Positions 20,140 through 27,940 of a DNA stretch of 64,000 nucleotides are shown here, piece after piece; the stretch's first letter is position 1, and every line of letters begins with the position of its first letter. The position numbers and the translations under genes are program-made. Source of the DNA: Candidatus Aramenus sp. CH1 (GTDB lineage Archaea > Thermoproteota > Thermoprotei_A > Sulfolobales > Sulfolobaceae); assembly GCA_022678445.1 (NCBI GenBank), contig JALBWU010000007.1:253213-317212 (forward strand), written 5' to 3'. A model generated the notes under the pieces. The model did not search any database. It worked only from the letters and a program-made list of their open reading frames with translations, and was not told the DNA's origin.

Positions 20140-20400
20140 ATGTACGAGATCAAAGTGGTCCTTGAGGCAATTAGAGAGGGGTCAGTCAATCCGGGCGAAG
20201 TAGTGATAAAGACTAAACTCCCTAGGTATGAAGTATTGGCCCTCTTTCACGTCTTAGAGGGTCTAGGACTAATTGAGACGATCTACTCCAAGGGCTCTCA
20301 TAAGGTGTATAGGCTCACAAAGAAGGGGGAAGAGATTCTAGAAGGACTAGAGAAAGGAGACGTAATAGACGTAGTGACGAGAGAGGGAGCCCAGACCTAA
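20140..20400 (+). CDS. Small winged-helix DNA-binding protein
   Basis: An 86-residue protein that is a single winged helix: KTKLPRYEVLALFHVLEGLGLIETIYSKGSHKVYRLTKKGEEILE, with the recognition helix near residues 29-42 and the wing at 48-60. It is divergent from nth and shares its promoter region, so it is a candidate local regulator of the repair operon. It sits exactly where upsB, upsA and upsF would be expected between upsE and endonuclease III. Its stop is eight bases from the convergent stop of the UpsE-like gene. Confidence 0.72.
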   Translation: MYEIKVVLEAIREGSVNPGEVVIKTKLPRYEVLALFHVLEGLGLIETIYSKGSHKVYRLTKKGEEILEGLEKGDVIDVVTREGAQT

Positions 20401-20407
20401 CCAGTCC

Positions 20408-21649
20408 TCATTTGCCTAGGTACTCTCGAAGAATCTGCCGTATCTGAATTTCGTCGCTCACGTTGTCTTCAACCACTCTTTCTAGGAACTCTCTTCTGTT
20501 ATGTAGCCTTATAATAATATCGTTTGACCCGCCTTTGTTGTGTAATGCTAGAGCCTTTGGCGAGAGGCTTACTCTCCTTACGACTGTCTTTCTCCTAAGC
20601 TTGTCCACAGAGTACACTCTCAAGTCCTTATCGTATATGGCTATACCAGAGAACCTAGCCAGGAACAGGCGCTTGTACCTTTTTCCCAAGTAGCAGGTTA
20701 TGGAGCCCATGATATCCCTGACGCTCCTCAAATCGGTAAAGAGTACCACACTACAGGGACAACTAAGGAGGCTCTTGAGGAGGTTGAGACGCATGTCGGC
20801 TAAGACTACGTCCGGCTGAGAAGTGACTAAGAAGTTCAAGAGGTCCTCCGAACTTACCCTAGCGTTTACCCTTGACCAGTTTCTTCCCTCGAAATTGAGC
20901 TTAGGGGAGCTTTCAACAGTGACTATCTTTAAGTCCATCCTGGACAAGGACAAGATAGAGTTCACTAGGGCCTTAGTAGCGTTAAGGTTGCCGCCAATTA
21001 CGTAAAGGCCCCCTTGCTCTATACCTTCCCAAAGGTAGGCTAAAGCGTCGAAATTGCACCTTAATTCTTTGCACACCTTGGATACGGAAGGGGTAGTGCT
21101 AAACCTCTTAATTACCTCTAGCTGGAAACTCCCTTCAGACCTGTATTCTATCACCTTGTGCCCTTCTGGAGTATAGGACTCCGCGTAACCGCCATCCGTC
21201 CTAAAGTTAAGCCTATGCTGAAGGTCCTCCACCTCCTTTTGGTCTACAAATATTAAGTTGGTCGTCAGTCTAAGGTAGTTCTTAAACGTCGTGTGAACTA
21301 CCTTTATGGGAATCCCTAAGCCGTAGTACTCGACTCTTTCAACTTTCTCGTCGTAAATAGGGATTGTCAAGTCGCCGTACTTGACCCTCTTGAACACGTA
21401 ATAGCTTAGAAGCTCTGGATCCCCCTCTACCTTCGTCTCGCTAACCATCCGAAGTACACGATCATAGGTGACGTTTACCTTTAACTTAAGAAGGGATTTA
21501 GCCAATTTCTCCACAGTCTTCTTAAGCTCGGGGTTAAGGTAAGGCTCTTGAACCAAGTACAGCCCAACCCCATCTATGTCCTTTATAGTTACCGTGGCCG
21601 AGTACACTTTGTACTGGGCTAGTATTCTCTCCATACCACTCTTAGCCAT
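20408..21649 (-). CDS. UpsE-like secretion ATPase homologue with lost catalytic motifs
   Basis: 413 residues resembling archaeal GspE/FlaI/UpsE-type ATPases in layout: an N-terminal domain with GLGIPIKVVH and LRLTTNLIF (about 110-135), then KRFSTTPSVSK and LAYLWEGIEQGGLYVIGG. The Walker A position reads GGNLNATK (219-226) in place of GxxGSGKT. The Walker B region reads QPDVVLADMR (279-287), where a GEVRG-type motif is expected, and the His-box is gone (VLFTDLRSV). The frame is intact, so this is a pseudo-ATPase rather than an obvious pseudogene. It lies 10 bases after the UpsX-like gene, matching the upsX-upsE order. No upsF follows. Confidence 0.7.
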   Translation of the reverse strand: MAKSGMERILAQYKVYSATVTIKDIDGVGLYLVQEPYLNPELKKTVEKLAKSLLKLKVNVTYDRVLRMVSETKVEGDPELLSYYVFKRVKYGDLTIPIYDEKVERVEYYGLGIPIKVVHTTFKNYLRLTTNLIFVDQKEVEDLQHRLNFRTDGGYAESYTPEGHKVIEYRSEGSFQLEVIKRFSTTPSVSKVCKELRCNFDALAYLWEGIEQGGLYVIGGNLNATKALVNSILSLSRMDLKIVTVESSPKLNFEGRNWSRVNARVSSEDLLNFLVTSQPDVVLADMRLNLLKSLLSCPCSVVLFTDLRSVRDIMGSITCYLGKRYKRLFLARFSGIAIYDKDLRVYSVDKLRRKTVVRRVSLSPKALALHNKGGSNDIIIRLHNRREFLERVVEDNVSDEIQIRQILREYLGK

Positions 21650-21659
21650 TTAAGAGAAG

Positions 21660-23654
21660 TTACACGAGTCCGAAACTACCCAGTATCTCCCGGAGCTTTA
21701 CTGAGTCGAGCAACGCCTTCTTAAGAGCCGTATCCACTGTCCCAAGCTTAAAATCTTGCATCACTGTTCTTCCCCCTATGTAACTCCTGATCCTTATCGT
21801 ATCCCACGAAGGGTCAAAGGGAAACAGTATTTTAGTGGGAAAACCCCTGTAGACGTTTAGGCCGTAGAAGACCTCCATGGGAAACGTGAAGGAAGTGACG
21901 GGTTTCACGCTCAAGTAACTCTCCTCGAGGGTTACCTCTAGCCTTATTACCGGCGTCCTCACGCCTAGAACGTCGTAGCATACTTCGTCAAAGCCACGGG
22001 ATAAGCAAACGCTTTGAAAACCGCTCTTTACCTCTATTTCCTTGCCTTCGAGAGTAACATTCTCGCCAGAAACTCCGATTATTAGTCCCTTGAAGTAGTT
22101 AGGGTAATGCCTCACTCTTTCCCAAGTAAATACCCCATCTTCCCTCAAAAAGCTCAGCTCTCTTACGTGACCGTGGTTCCTGGCCAGCTTAACGACCTTG
22201 CTCGGTGGAGACACGAACTTAACTGGAACGACGAAGTCCTTAAGAAAGGAAACGCCTTTACCCCTAATTAGGTAGGCCGAGACCACCACGTTATCCTCAG
22301 GATGACTGACGCTCAATGGTTGTGTAATGTTAATAACGCCCTTGACGTTGTTTACTTCTAGCCTTACCTCTTGGTTGCCTACCTTCAACAATATACTCGT
22401 AGGAAGCCTAGTTGGAATCTCGTATGCTAATACGCCCTTGAGTAGCGCGTTGTGTTCAGTACCCTTCACTTTGCCCTCTGGAGAGTACATAACCTCGCCC
22501 TCAAAGCTTACCCTAGGTTTTTCCGAGGAAAACTTCAGTATCCTGCTTTCGGAGTAAAAGGGGTTCCAGAGCGTGATCTCAACTTCAGCGTTCTCAAAAT
22601 GGTCGGGCTCTAGCTCTACGATTCTGTAATCGCTCCTTTCCTCCTCGCCCACCACAACCAGAGGTTTGCTGAAGCTAACGTTAAAGTACTTGTCGTGAGC
22701 TATCCTTATTTTTGAAGTTGTGCTATTTCTGTCGTTAATCACCCTTAGAATCTCCCGGCTGATCCCAGTATCCACAACCCCAAAGTAATTGGCTCGCGAC
22801 AACGCAAAGAGCCTCCTGTTGTCGGCTACGACGCTGGAGGGCTTCAGAGAGAAGATGGGATTGAGATCTGAGTCGTATACCGACGTGCTGTCCCTGGAGC
22901 CCAAGACGAGAAAGCTAGAGTTAACGTAGCTTCTGTCCTCTGTTGCCTCGGCGTCGATTTGCGTCCAGCTCCAGTTGCTGAACATCTTTACTGAGGAGTC
23001 GCATAGGAACACGATCTTATCTGACATCTCGCCGAGCAAATAGGAAGAGCCGTTGCAGAATCCTATTAGCATATCCTCAAGGTAAACCCTATTTTCGCGC
23101 TTAAAGACCTTTCCTCTAGAGGTTAAGCCCAAGAAGTAACCCTCTTGTTTGAAGGAAGTCACGTTCAACTTCTCGTCTATCACCTTGGTTTCTCCCTCAA
23201 ATACTAAGGAAGTAAACCTCCTCGTGACGTAGAAGTCGAGAGGGGCTTCTAGCTCCAACATCTTGCCTTGAGCGAAGAGTACAGCCCTCTTCTTTCCCAC
23301 TAGCAATATCCTTCCCATATATCTTATTAGTTTAAGGAACTGCTCCCCCTCAAACGAGTACCAATCCCCCACTCTGACGACCTCGTAAAAGGAATCCTCC
23401 ACCCTCACGAAGACCACGTCTACGTGGTCGCTGGTTCTCATGATTTCGCTCTTGCCCTCGGAAAAGGAGATAATGGAGTTCCCCTTCTGGTAGATCCACT
23501 TTTCTTCTCCTAGTTTAATTTCAGGGTAGAGTGAGGCCCTGGGCTCTTCCAATGCCTCTGACTTCAACTTAACCTCGGGGCCCTCAAAGTCTAGCCAGAA
23601 ATTTATGGGGGGTAGCTCTAGCTTCGTAAGGTACGTGAATACGGGATGTTTCAT
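21660..23654 (-). CDS. UpsX-like large beta-rich protein
   Basis: A 664-residue protein with no signal peptide and no membrane helix. It is rich in beta-strand repeats in the first half (possible propeller: repeated blocks such as RILLVGKKRAVLFAQGK and FLGLTSRGKVFKRENRVYL) and immunoglobulin-like strands in the second half (AEVEITLWNPFYSESR). I recognise no enzyme motif. Position, size and the following UpsE-like gene suggest UpsX, the uncharacterised first protein of the Sulfolobus ups operon. It follows cbiE by 26 bases on the same strand and might be read through from the cobalamin genes; TATA-like CTAAATTTTAAC lies in the gap. Confidence 0.6.
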   Translation of the reverse strand: MKHPVFTYLTKLELPPINFWLDFEGPEVKLKSEALEEPRASLYPEIKLGEEKWIYQKGNSIISFSEGKSEIMRTSDHVDVVFVRVEDSFYEVVRVGDWYSFEGEQFLKLIRYMGRILLVGKKRAVLFAQGKMLELEAPLDFYVTRRFTSLVFEGETKVIDEKLNVTSFKQEGYFLGLTSRGKVFKRENRVYLEDMLIGFCNGSSYLLGEMSDKIVFLCDSSVKMFSNWSWTQIDAEATEDRSYVNSSFLVLGSRDSTSVYDSDLNPIFSLKPSSVVADNRRLFALSRANYFGVVDTGISREILRVINDRNSTTSKIRIAHDKYFNVSFSKPLVVVGEEERSDYRIVELEPDHFENAEVEITLWNPFYSESRILKFSSEKPRVSFEGEVMYSPEGKVKGTEHNALLKGVLAYEIPTRLPTSILLKVGNQEVRLEVNNVKGVINITQPLSVSHPEDNVVVSAYLIRGKGVSFLKDFVVPVKFVSPPSKVVKLARNHGHVRELSFLREDGVFTWERVRHYPNYFKGLIIGVSGENVTLEGKEIEVKSGFQSVCLSRGFDEVCYDVLGVRTPVIRLEVTLEESYLSVKPVTSFTFPMEVFYGLNVYRGFPTKILFPFDPSWDTIRIRSYIGGRTVMQDFKLGTVDTALKKALLDSVKLREILGSFGLV

Positions 23655-23680
23655 TTGGCCCAGGTGTTAAAATTTAGAAC

Positions 23681-24316
23681 TCACGGTTTCACGAAAATAA
23701 CCGCGAGCCCTTTAAGGTCTAGGCTAGTTAGCTCAGAGGCCGTCCCCCTTATAACCTTTTCCGTGGGAAGGCTAAGGTCAACGCATACTCCCACCTCGGC
23801 GTCCGGTCTAACCCCGTGAGCGATGAGGTTCCTTACGTTCTCCCCCACGGAGTGGTATGGATTAGGCAAAACGTAAGCCCCTAGACCTAGACCTAGCGCT
23901 TTCGACACCTTATCTGCATTGTTTTCGTACCTAAGCGAAATAATCGCGGAGTCGTCTAGCTTTTCCCCAAGCCGTGAGGCACAAAGTTGAACTGAGCTCA
24001 CTCCGGGCTCCACATATGGGGTCTTTATCACCTTCCCAAGCCCCGCCAGCATTGGGTCCCCCGTGGACAGGAATACCTTAGTCCCCTCCAGCTTATTTGC
24101 CTCCTCTATTTGGCGGTAGAACTCCGAGTCTGACCTAAGGTAAATCAACTCCGCGTCAGTTAACGCTCTCAAGTTCTCCAGAATCCTCCTATCGCCTATT
24201 ACGTAGTCTGCTACCTTGACCTCCTCGATTAACTTAAGGGTGAAGTAGCTGTAATGGCCTGGGCCGGCCCCTAAAACCTTAACGTAAGTACTTTTCGCTT
24301 CCTTTCGAGTAGCCAA
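23681..24316 (-). CDS. cbiE: Cobalt-precorrin-7 (C5) methyltransferase
   Basis: A 211-residue tetrapyrrole methyltransferase. The N-terminal VKVLGAGPGHYSYFTLK is the SAM-binding GxGPG loop (about residues 13-20). VFLSTGDPMLAGLG (near 78-91) is the second SAM contact, and PNPYHSVGENV resembles the CbiE-specific third region. It methylates C5 in cobalamin ring synthesis. The CbiT (C15 methylation/decarboxylation) partner is not fused and not in the window. The ATG at 24316 lies 38 bases inside cbiD, so the two are tightly coupled. Confidence 0.88.
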   Translation of the reverse strand: MATRKEAKSTYVKVLGAGPGHYSYFTLKLIEEVKVADYVIGDRRILENLRALTDAELIYLRSDSEFYRQIEEANKLEGTKVFLSTGDPMLAGLGKVIKTPYVEPGVSSVQLCASRLGEKLDDSAIISLRYENNADKVSKALGLGLGAYVLPNPYHSVGENVRNLIAHGVRPDAEVGVCVDLSLPTEKVIRGTASELTSLDLKGLAVIFVKP

Positions 24317-25430
24317 CTATATCTCCCTTCATGTTGATGAGGATGGTGTAGACTTTTGACCTTTTGCCCACCAAGTCCTCGGCGTTCTGGGATATCTTGT
24401 CTGCAATGTCGCTAAATACCTCGAAGTAGTTATAATTTAATAGCAGGTCTATTGCCTCATCGGTGGTCTTGCACTCAAAGATCTTCCTGATAACGTCGCT
24501 CCCTACCCCGTGCTTCGCCGCGTACGCCGCAATGGTCTCTATCCTTCCATCGCCGTACTTATAGTGGGTATTCCAGATCTTGATGGCATTTTTGACCATT
24601 TTCCCCACGTGACCCATGAGGACAATTTCCTTGAAGCCCCTCTTAGCTGCTGCCTTAACCATCCCTCCCACGAAGATTGCCATTTGAACTATGGACTCCG
24701 GGTCTACGTTGAGCAACCTTCTTGCGGCCGTTTCGCCTATGTTTCCTGGCACCATAACAACCGTGGTATAGCCCTTCTCCTTTACAACATCCAGCTGTTC
24801 CACCATTGAGGCGAACCACGAGATTAAGCTCATTGGCTTCACTATACCACTTGTGCCCAGTACGGAAACCCCTCCCTCTATTCTAAGCCTCGGATTGAAA
24901 GTCCTCTGGGCTATCCTCTCTCCCTCTGGTGCCTCTACTACAATTTCTGCTCCAAACTTGTCCCCTAAAATCTCCTTTAAGTTGTCTATCAACTGCTTTC
25001 TCGGCACTGGGTTTATTGCGGGCTCACCCTCTTCTATGGGAAGCCCTCTGGTTCTTGCCACCCCGATGCCTTTACCTGCCCTCAGTGTGACGTAACCAAC
25101 GTCGTCGTTTAACCTCATCCTAACCCTGAACTCCATTCCGTTTGTGTCGTCAGGGTCGTCGCCCCCGTTCTTGGTAATGCTAGCCTCAGCCCACTCGCCC
25201 TCAAGCTTTACGTAGTTTACCGGGATCTCTATCCTTAGGCCAATTGGCGTGGACACAACTACGGCGTTTACGAGTTTGCCGTACTTCAAGGCTATCGCGC
25301 AAGCCTTAGCCCCCGCAGCTATAGTGCTCCCCGTTGTGTAGCCGAACTTCATAATCTGTTTCTTGGCTACTTTGGCGTTTGAGAGGGAAGGGCTCTTGGG
25401 ACTGTAATCCAGGGGAATCCTTACACTCAT
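24279..25430 (-). CDS. cbiD: Cobalt-precorrin-5B (C1) methyltransferase
   Basis: A 383-residue CbiD. Hallmarks: FGYTTGSTIAAGAKACAIAL near residue 28, DVGYVTLRAGKGIGVARTRG with EPAINPVPRKQ around 115-145, and SVLGTSGIVKPMSL near 195. It uses SAM to methylate C1 in the anaerobic (early cobalt) route. Its ATG overlaps the stop of the NSUN RNA methyltransferase (ATGA), and cbiE overlaps its end, so cbiC, the methyltransferase, cbiD and cbiE form one unit. Confidence 0.95.
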   Translation of the reverse strand: MSVRIPLDYSPKSPSLSNAKVAKKQIMKFGYTTGSTIAAGAKACAIALKYGKLVNAVVVSTPIGLRIEIPVNYVKLEGEWAEASITKNGGDDPDDTNGMEFRVRMRLNDDVGYVTLRAGKGIGVARTRGLPIEEGEPAINPVPRKQLIDNLKEILGDKFGAEIVVEAPEGERIAQRTFNPRLRIEGGVSVLGTSGIVKPMSLISWFASMVEQLDVVKEKGYTTVVMVPGNIGETAARRLLNVDPESIVQMAIFVGGMVKAAAKRGFKEIVLMGHVGKMVKNAIKIWNTHYKYGDGRIETIAAYAAKHGVGSDVIRKIFECKTTDEAIDLLLNYNYFEVFSDIADKISQNAEDLVGKRSKVYTILINMKGDIVGYSKGSEKYLR

Positions 25431-26509
25431 CTTAGTTTCTCTAGTTTTACCTTGGTTATAAAAAAAGATTCCGTAGAGTGTACGCTCGAGAAGAACCTCA
25501 CAGACGAGACCCTTGGGCTGTAACCGTTGGAGCCCACGTTTAGGGGCCTTTCAGTAGCGTATCCTATCTTCTCAAAGTGAGCCTCTCCCTCTTCATAGAA
25601 CAGGGAACAGATCGCGTACACCATTTCCTTGGCCTTGATCTTTAGTGCATCCTTTAAGATGTCCCTTTGCAGTCTAGCGTAACGCTCTACCTTCTTCTTG
25701 TCCTTAAGGGTCAACAATATTGAGGGCTCGTTGCTTACCATACCGGATGAGGAACACGGAGCGTCTAGGAGTACCTTATCTGCCCTCAACTCCGGGAGGT
25801 ATGAGGAGTCCTGACGCACGAATTCAATCCTGTCCATGTTGACGCCGAACTTCTTTAGCAAAAACCTCTCCTTTTCCAACCTCCCCATGTCGACGTCGGA
25901 TAGGATCATTTTAGCCTTGTTGTCCGTGAGCTCCGCTATTAGTTCAGCCTTAATGCCAGGGGCAGATGCTAGGTCTACCACAATTTCCCCCCTAGACGGG
26001 TTTAAGGCCACCACTACGGCTACGCTTGCCTTATCTTGGATCACTACCTCGTAATTATTGAACTCCTCGGTCTTGGTTAGATCTCCTTTTAAGAGTCTAT
26101 AAATAAATGGGAAGTACTTATCCCTCTCAAACTCTATCCCCTTCTCGCTTAACCTCTTGAGGACCTTGTCCTCGTCAGCCTTAAGCGCGTTTACCCTAAA
26201 CCAAGTGAACTTATTTGGCAAAGACCTCTCTAGAGCCTCAACGTCTAAGTACTTCGAGAGTTCCTCCCTCATCCACTCCGGGAAAGCTGGCCTTGAACTT
26301 GCATATAGGAACTGTCTTACCTTTTGCGACCTCCTCCTGCCGTTGAGAGAGAAGTAACTCAAGATCAGTAGCCTAGACTTCTCGTAAAGCTCGTCGTAGT
26401 TTGCCCTTACCTTGTGCTCTTCCTTGGCCTGCTTGAACGCAACTGGAAGTGGATATCCCCTTTCCGCGTAGTAAAGGACTGAGGTCAGGAACTTCTCAAC
26501 GCTCAACAA
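25427..26509 (-). CDS. NOL1/NOP2/Sun-family RNA m5C methyltransferase
   Basis: A 360-residue SAM-dependent RNA cytosine-5 methyltransferase. The N-terminal helical part resembles an RsmB/NusB-like domain (YYAERGYPLPVAFKQAK). The catalytic part has VVDLASAPGIKAELIAEL (SAM binding), SDVDMGRLEKER, motif IV DAPCSSSGMVSNEP and motif VI AICSLFYEEGE with the second cysteine. It modifies rRNA or tRNA. It is embedded between cbiC and cbiD, overlapping both by a few bases, although it has no chemical role in corrin synthesis. Confidence 0.88.
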   Translation of the reverse strand: MLSVEKFLTSVLYYAERGYPLPVAFKQAKEEHKVRANYDELYEKSRLLILSYFSLNGRRRSQKVRQFLYASSRPAFPEWMREELSKYLDVEALERSLPNKFTWFRVNALKADEDKVLKRLSEKGIEFERDKYFPFIYRLLKGDLTKTEEFNNYEVVIQDKASVAVVVALNPSRGEIVVDLASAPGIKAELIAELTDNKAKMILSDVDMGRLEKERFLLKKFGVNMDRIEFVRQDSSYLPELRADKVLLDAPCSSSGMVSNEPSILLTLKDKKKVERYARLQRDILKDALKIKAKEMVYAICSLFYEEGEAHFEKIGYATERPLNVGSNGYSPRVSSVRFFSSVHSTESFFITKVKLEKLR

Positions 26510-27053
26510 GTTCCACCAGTGCCCTTACCAACGAAATACCTAATGCTACTCCCCCCTTCACGCTTATGTTGGTGATGAACTCCACCGGCAACCTTGTAAG
26601 CTCTATCTTGGCCTTTAGGGCATTAACGAATCCTACCGGCACCCCTATGACTAGCGCAGGTTTTACTTCCCCCGTTTTGATCATCTCGTTAAGAGTTAGG
26701 AGAGCCAAGGGGCTGGTACCTATCATTACCACCTTTCCGTCCATTTCCTTTCCAATATCCTCAATCAAGTCGACCGAGTAGTACCTGTTCCTCCTAGTTT
26801 TCGGCTCCCTGTATACAGCTAGTTCGCCTAGGCCTGCCTTGGCCATCTTAGTGTCTACAATCACCCCACTATTAACGAGCCTTTTACCCACGAATATCGC
26901 GTTTTCGGAAAACCTGAGTGTACCAACTAGATCTAGATCCCCTGTTGCCCTTATCGCCCTCATTATCACCTTGGCTTTTTCTGGCTCCTCTAGAGGTAGA
27001 ATTTTACTCAATATCTCCTCTGCCTGTCTCTCAATATTACTAAAGTCGCCCAC
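26496..27053 (-). CDS. cbiC: Precorrin-8X methylmutase, catalytic His replaced by Arg
   Basis: A 185-residue CbiC/CobH. Recognisable segments: FSENAIFVGKRLVNSGVIVDTKMAKAG, VVMIGTSPLALLTLNEMI and LVIGVPVGFVNALKAK, all typical. The enzyme moves the methyl from C11 to C12 to make hydrogenobyrinate / cobyrinate. In the family the catalytic acid is His in (R)xIHAT(G/A)D; here residues 32-39 read RAIRATGD, with Arg35 in that place. The DNA was re-read and is unambiguous (ATA AGG GCA). The frame is otherwise intact. GTG start at 27053. Activity with Arg is uncertain. Confidence 0.85.
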   Translation of the reverse strand: MGDFSNIERQAEEILSKILPLEEPEKAKVIMRAIRATGDLDLVGTLRFSENAIFVGKRLVNSGVIVDTKMAKAGLGELAVYREPKTRRNRYYSVDLIEDIGKEMDGKVVMIGTSPLALLTLNEMIKTGEVKPALVIGVPVGFVNALKAKIELTRLPVEFITNISVKGGVALGISLVRALVELVER

Positions 27054-27080
27054 TTGGGGGTCATATTAAACGTTACTGTA

Positions 27081-27095
27081 GGTTATAATAAAACC
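27081..27095. promoter_or_regulatory. Shared TATA region, cbiC / small membrane ORF
   Basis: GGTTATAATAAAACC, with symmetric GGTT/AACC ends, lies about 28 bases before the 54-residue ORF and 35 before cbiC. A second candidate for cbiC is GTTTAATATG at 27064-27073. Confidence 0.4.
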
Positions 27096-27115
27096 ATACG
27101 TTGCTAATAAATCAT

Positions 27116-27280
27116 ATGATCGAGGAGATAGTCTCGCTCATCTCAATCGCGTCTTCCATACTCATTGCCATTTACTTCCCTGGTTATTTCGAGGTTTTGT
27201 ACCTTCCAGCAGCCTACCTGCTGTTCAGAGCTTTGAGACTACTGAGCGCAAGCAAAAAGGTCAAAGTAGCTCGTAAGTGA
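27116..27280 (+). CDS. Small membrane protein, 54 residues
   Basis: A short frame, ATG at 27116 to TGA at 27280, reads MIEEIVSLISIASSILIA, then YFPGYFEVLYLPAAYLLF, then a basic tail RLLSASKKVKVARK. Two hydrophobic segments (about residues 5-20 and 27-37) and a positively charged end fit a small inner-membrane protein. A TATA element 28 bases upstream supports transcription. Its stop overlaps the convergent DUF3834-like gene by 20 bases, as with other tail-to-tail pairs here. It might be missed by length-limited gene callers. Function unknown. Confidence 0.5.
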   Translation: MIEEIVSLISIASSILIAIYFPGYFEVLYLPAAYLLFRALRLLSASKKVKVARK

Positions 27281-27887
27281 CCTCACCGCAGCCCTTTTTC
27301 TTACAGAGTTTGAAGAAGCAGTCGAGAGCTTCTCTACCCTTGAGCCCGAGTTCCTTGGAGTAGGACTTTATTCCTCCCTTCCTCTCCTGTATTGATGCCG
27401 ACTCCCTTATCACCACCTTTAGCTTGAGCAACTCGTCAGTTGAGAGCCTCGTAGAACCGATTAGGCTGATTACTATTGGTAGGTCTCCGCATTCTTCCTT
27501 CCACAGCTCGGACAAGTTTCCCTTTTTACTAGAAATCCTAGAGCAGTCTCCTGCCCTCTTTGGAATAGCCTTTGGGTTAAGCAATAGCTTCACGAGGTAA
27601 AACTCGGTAGAGGAAGAGCTTTCCACGCATACAGAACTGTAGTTATCGCCCTCTATTCCCAAGCTTTCCAAAACGTAGGCTCCGTTAGAGATTACCTTTA
27701 CTCCCTTGACGTAAAGGAAGAGGGGTAAGTGTATGAAGAAAAGGTCAAAATCCCCGTGGTTGAACTTGACCTCATCTACGCTAACCTTCTTTGGCTCCAG
27801 TTCAATTCCCCTTGCTACCTCCCCGTTTAACAGGGGAAGCAACGGCTTGAGCTCGTCTTCTGCGGTGTACGCGAGTATTAGCCTCAA
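27261..27887 (-). CDS. Uncharacterised protein, possibly DUF3834 (solute-binding-like)
   Basis: A 208-residue soluble protein starting with TTG at 27887 (MRLILAYTAEDEL). It contains DFDLFFIHLPLFLYVKGVKVI, then VCVESSSSTEFYLVKLLL and a GLKGREALDCFFKLCKKKGC tail with several cysteines. This pattern recalls Sulfolobales DUF3834, thought to be related to periplasmic solute-binding or MqnA-like folds; the link is from memory. No signal peptide is visible. The TATA at 27911-27920 is about 28 bases away and is shared with the flavoprotein gene. Confidence 0.55.
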   Translation of the reverse strand: MRLILAYTAEDELKPLLPLLNGEVARGIELEPKKVSVDEVKFNHGDFDLFFIHLPLFLYVKGVKVISNGAYVLESLGIEGDNYSSVCVESSSSTEFYLVKLLLNPKAIPKRAGDCSRISSKKGNLSELWKEECGDLPIVISLIGSTRLSTDELLKLKVVIRESASIQERKGGIKSYSKELGLKGREALDCFFKLCKKKGCGEVTYELL

Positions 27888-27910
27888 TGCCTAAAAACAT
27901 CTGTTTTCAG

Positions 27911-27920
27911 CTTTTTATGC
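27911..27920. promoter_or_regulatory. Shared TATA element, DUF3834-like / flavoprotein
   Basis: CTTTTTATGC (GCATAAAAAG on the other strand) lies about 28 bases from the TTG start at 27887 and 25 from the GTG start at 27941. Confidence 0.5.
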
Positions 27921-27940
27921 GTTTCCGCCTAATTACCCTC

